Positions 60,183 through 64,000 of a stretch of DNA of 64,000 nt are shown one piece after another. Position 1 is the stretch's first letter, and every line of letters starts with the position of its first letter. Under the pieces are notes generated by a model. The model was not told where the DNA came from, searched no databases, and saw only the letters and a list, made by a program, of their open reading frames with translations. The position numbers and the translations under genes were made by a program. Source of the stretch: Metopolophium dirhodum (lineage: Eukaryota > Arthropoda > Insecta > Hemiptera > Aphididae); assembly GCF_019925205.1 (NCBI RefSeq), contig NC_083563.1, positions 8,432,001 through 8,496,000 on the forward strand. The letters are read 5' to 3'.

Positions 60183-60315
60183 TGGGCAACGAGGTTTTTG
60201 ACCGATTTATCGTGAGGTTTTCGTTCTCATGGTGATTTATTAACAGAAACGTATTTATAATTATTCATAGATTTTCTTTGTAGAGGAAATATATTGAGTT
60301 GCTTGCTATGGTTTT
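60183..60315 (+). repeat. Unnamed dispersed repeat, copy 3 of 3
   Basis: GACCGATTTATCGTGAGGTT, TTCGTTCTCATGGTGATTTA, AAACGTATTTATAATTATTC, ATAGATTTTCTTTGTAGAGG, then TATTGAGTTGCTTGCTATGG, collinear with the copies at 40.2 and 48.3 kb. Confidence 0.65.
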
Positions 60316-62100
60316 TTTTTTATTTTATACGTTGAACAATATAATATTAAACTAATAAGACTAAAGTTATTAATACATTAATAGTATATACTATCATTAT
60401 CACAAGCCACAACCTATATCTAAATTATACATCCACGGATTACTGTTTGTGAATTAGTTAGAAACTATTATAATATACTTGATATTTATAGTGGTTTCAT
60501 CAACTATTTGAACAACCCTTGCAATATAATACTATTTATTCCTGTATGCTCTAATTATAGTAAACATACGTCATACTACAATAGTTTTAAATTCTATGAA
60601 TACACAATAGGTACAATATAAGATGCATATATTTTGGCTATGTTTTTTGAAGTATCAGACTTTTTAATTTGAACTTGAATCTACTTTAAACTTCTGTTAA
60701 ACTCATTATTTAATAAAATGACGTATACACTGATAAAAAAAATAACAATTCATAATATTAATCTAACTATGAAAATATTTTTGTACATTTAACTATGAAT
60801 CGTATACACTAATATTCTTTAATACCTTCATTGTGTTCGTAAACATTTTAAAATATACATTATTTATATAGGTCATACTTCTGGTTCTCAAAAAAAATAA
60901 TCATTTGTCAAAAAACTAAAAATTCTACCAAAAACATTATTGCTCAGCACTAACAAATAGGCTGCTGTTTCAAAATACATTAATGCTGTAATCAAAAATA
61001 GATAAAAAGGTAAATGATTTTATTTTTCATGAATTATATTACATAACTTTAAAATAATTTAATAATTTGGTTAATTAATTACCTAATTATATTTTTTTAA
61101 TCCAAATTATGAACGACTAATAATATTTTAATTTTATCAGCAATAACTGTTAAGCTACTGTTAAAATATTTTTAAGCATAAATATGCTAAAATATGTACT
61201 CTATTTTGACTACGTTTTCTTACATTTCCAACGGTATAATATTATCACTTATTTTATTCTGAAGAGTATAATATTTAATATATTATAATATTACTATAAA
61301 TTAAATTGTGTCCCACGATGTTTTCATTTTTTCAGAAAAAAAAATGTGTGCAATTATATTTTATACGCGGATCGTTATTTAGGGATGTTTAAACTGACGT
61401 TTAAGTTTTTTTAAAAATATATTCTTTGAAACACTATAATACCAAAAACTAAGTTTATTTTCTCTTATAACGTCAATTGTACAATAAATAAAAACTATGC
61501 GAAGCTTCGATTTTATAAGGCCGTTGGACTGAATCAAACAGATTAGTTCAACTTTCTGCAGTAATAACATAATAATATTATTGTGTAATATCAATGTATA
61601 TGTGTATAATATCAATCCAAACTATTGAACATTGCGAACCCGATTTATGAGTTATCGGAACTTTTAGATATAATATAATCACGTCCTAGCTAGTATGAAT
61701 AGTATTCATTGAATACTCTTTTGTATTTTTGTATACACAATAAAATAATAAAATTGAACATTTTATGATCGTATTTCGTAAACAGTTTAAAAATCAAAGA
61801 GATTAATAATAATTTTACGTCGAGTAGTGAATAGTTTATATAATATCATTATTATGCTATATACAAATGAGATAACCGAATAAACCACGTAAGTACGAAA
61901 TATAATATGTAACGTACCTACGTATTATATATCTATAAATACATATTTTAATATCAAATTAAAAATTCAATTTAAAAACACTTAATGCGATTCGTTTCAT
62001 AAAAAATATATTTCAATGGAACCGACCAAAACAATAACAGCATTATATATATTATATTATTATCAAAATGCACGGGTATTATGTAATACTATATAGTTGA
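60316..62100. other. AT-rich non-coding stretch
   Basis: Nothing supported on either strand. Confidence 0.45.
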
Positions 62101-62112
62101 ATAAATTATCGT

Positions 62113-62310
62113 TTATTTGGCGCGGCGGCGGCGGCTGACAGTGTCGATAGTAATATTGATATTTCTGCAAATATTATGAATAAGTCGATAACAGTATAAT
62201 ATATTTTCATATAATGCCCATGCACATTTGGGTTTTACTTCATTATTTTTGGGCGATGGACCGCATGCGTTGCCGGGCATATCAAAAGCACGTCCTCGCA
62301 AACAATCTGA
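62113..62310 (-). CDS. Possible exon, cysteine-containing, unknown
   Basis: Minus strand: acceptor-like TTTTTCGTCAG, then a frame reading CLRGRAFDMPGNACGPSPKN, ..KPKCAW, and later cysteines before a stop at 62113-62115. The first ~30 residues look protein-like (spaced cysteines, Pro/Gly turns); the rest is AT-driven and the end is (GCC)n-encoded Arg. If real, only the first half may be exon. Family not recognised. Confidence 0.22.
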   Translation of the reverse strand, partial: SDCLRGRAFDMPGNACGPSPKNNEVKPKCAWALYENILYCYRLIHNICRNINITIDTVSRRRRAK

Positions 62311-63747
62311 CGAAAAATTTACGGTGCAAAACGAAAGCTCATCATGCGTAAAACAATATTATACCCACATATAGGTATATGGTTAATGTACCACGTTCGA
62401 GTGACGTTTGGCGGACAAAAATTATATTTATACATTTATTATAATATTATCACTATTATTGTTAGGTAGGCACTACCATCGGCGGCCAGCTATATAATAA
62501 TATATTGTGGTTTATTCATAATACTATTGCATTGACGGACGTTTAATTATTATGATCGTCAGTGAACAGTATAATATACGGATTTGATTGCGACGGTTCA
62601 CGACCGACCTAAATCCTTTACGACGAATAAAAGCCTATATGCCGGTATTATACAATATATTCAATGATAATGATAATAATATTAGGTAATAACAATAACG
62701 ATATTAATATCCTGTGCGTGGATGCTGCTCACTGCCCGAGCATACTATAACATGTACACAGGGCATAATCGTGCCGGTATATTACCGATGGTGTGAGCAT
62801 ATAATATTACCGACTCGACCACTTCAAAAGAACAGTAAATCATACGGTGGGAAAAGGGACAACCCGTATAATACAACAGGTACCATCTCGATTGTCTATA
62901 CACTCTAAACCGCCTTTGATAATGCGAAACGACCTTATTATTTTCGTCAAAATTCTCGTCGTTGTTACGTATATTATAGATCGCACATATACATGATGGG
63001 TATAAGTACGACTGTACGAGGAAGTGACACACTTTTTGAATGACACCACTGAGCATATTCTATCTATTTAACAGCGCACTTTTGAGCATATATTCTATTT
63101 TAAGGGACGTTATACGCCACATTTAAGACGACATTTTGTAAATTGTTATCTTCATTTATTGACTATGGTTACCTACAAGTTAATATTATCAGGGCACACC
63201 AATATGCAATACATGTAAGACAAGTATTACAATAACACACATATTGTTCAAGAAATGGCTCATATACGAACCAACACGGTACACGTTTATAACTCATAGT
63301 CTCCTATGCAACATCAAAGAAATTCTCAGTGAAAAAAAACTTCAAAAATCATCAAGTTCATTTCAAAATGCAATCCAACTAACAAACTCTAAACCAACAT
63401 TGGTATTAATGTAAACACTAAATAATTATTTATTATAAATATTAAAAACAATTTATATTAAATACCCGTAAAAAAATGTTGGCCAATAATCTTAGTTTTG
63501 TTGATGCCGGTAACATTTTAAACAAAAATAAATAAATTGGTTCCACAGTAAAAAAAAAAGTAACGTTGAAATTATCACGACAATAATATGTCAAGTCCAT
63601 CCATCGTGTGATATTAACCGTTATAAACACAACTTACTCGTTTCAACATTAGGCACCGCGGACAGACGTTTGGAATGGACATTAAACTTCTTAAAAATTC
63701 ACGAATTACTTATCATGCCTAATTATTTATTATTATAATTATTATTT

Positions 63748-63796
<49 letters not shown>

Positions 63797-64000
63797 CATC
63801 AACAGGTCATCATTACGGTACATATTATTATATATTATTATGACTATGAAATCGTGATATTTTTTATTCATACCATGCCATTGTATTATTGTGAATATTT
63901 AAATGAATATTTTCTGTAAAATATATTTTAGAACTGTTTGATGTGTCAAATTGAAACTTCACAGAACTTTATATCGACATGATTTTCTTTTGTATTTCTA
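62311..64000. other. Non-coding stretch
   Basis: Slightly CG-richer to about 63100 with overlapping junk frames on both strands, then AT-rich. (TTA)n microsatellite at 63750-63799. Confidence 0.4.
63750..63799. repeat. (TTA)n microsatellite
   Basis: About 16 perfect trinucleotide units. Confidence 0.95.

Noticed and set aside
1..64000. tRNA, full rRNA genes, CRISPR arrays, telomeric TTAGG arrays
   Set aside because: Looked for by eye on both strands; nothing convincing. The 5S-like cores are in SINEs and lack the rest of a 5S gene.

Overview
The window looks like a piece of an aphid (Hemiptera: Aphididae) nuclear genome. It is strongly AT-rich and full of ATAATATTAT-type palindromes and TAGGTACCTA motifs, which I associate from memory with aphids. 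It has spliced genes with GT..AG introns and many decayed eukaryotic transposons: APE-type LINEs, Helitron-like repeats, hAT and mariner MITEs and a 5S-rRNA-like SINE. No bacterial, organellar or CRISPR features are seen, and no tRNA or full rRNA gene was recognised.

Only one conserved gene can be assigned with confidence: a four-exon MORN-repeat gene on the minus strand (47514-55768) that reads as the MORN3 orthologue, 213 residues with about seven MORN units. All intron phases agree. Its introns hold a 5S-like SINE, a Helitron-like repeat, a mariner-type MITE and a copy of an unnamed dispersed repeat. A sequence matching the RFX X-box consensus lies about 140 bp upstream of its start codon.

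The second gene candidate is a single-exon, 314-codon plus-strand ORF (20617-21561). It is an acidic, Ser/Thr-rich protein built from ~100-residue tandem repeats, with a basic, double-cysteine tail; I do not recognise it and suspect a lineage-restricted gene. Several isolated terminal-exon-like reading frames (13.0, 17.8, 44.8, 46.9 and 62.2 kb) may belong to genes whose other exons are outside the window or too short to see.

Layout: 1-6.5 kb non-coding with one SINE; 6.5-10.4 kb a broken LINE; 10.4-17.8 kb non-coding with a SINE carrying a perfect 14-bp target-site duplication; 18-20 kb repeats plus a GC-rich island; 20.6-21.6 kb the orphan repeat gene; 21.8-27.5 kb an unusual cluster of tandem duplications, hairpins and inverted repeats; 27.5-35.8 kb non-coding with two LINE 3' fragments; 35.8-36.7 kb a microsatellite cluster; 39.2-43.4 kb MITEs, a Helitron end and a hAT transposase remnant; 44.8-47 kb two possible last exons; 47.5-55.9 kb MORN3; 56.4-60.3 kb a foldback element, Helitron-like and other repeats; 60-64 kb mostly featureless AT-rich DNA.

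The most unusual signals are a recurring short hairpin whose two arms change together (22.8-23.85 kb and inside Helitron-like repeats), a perfect 153-bp inverted repeat that could yield hairpin RNA (25526-26048), an interleaved A-B-A'-B' inverted repeat (27389-27478), the orphan repeat gene, and the 489-bp hAT MITE packed with TATCTAGATA palindromes.
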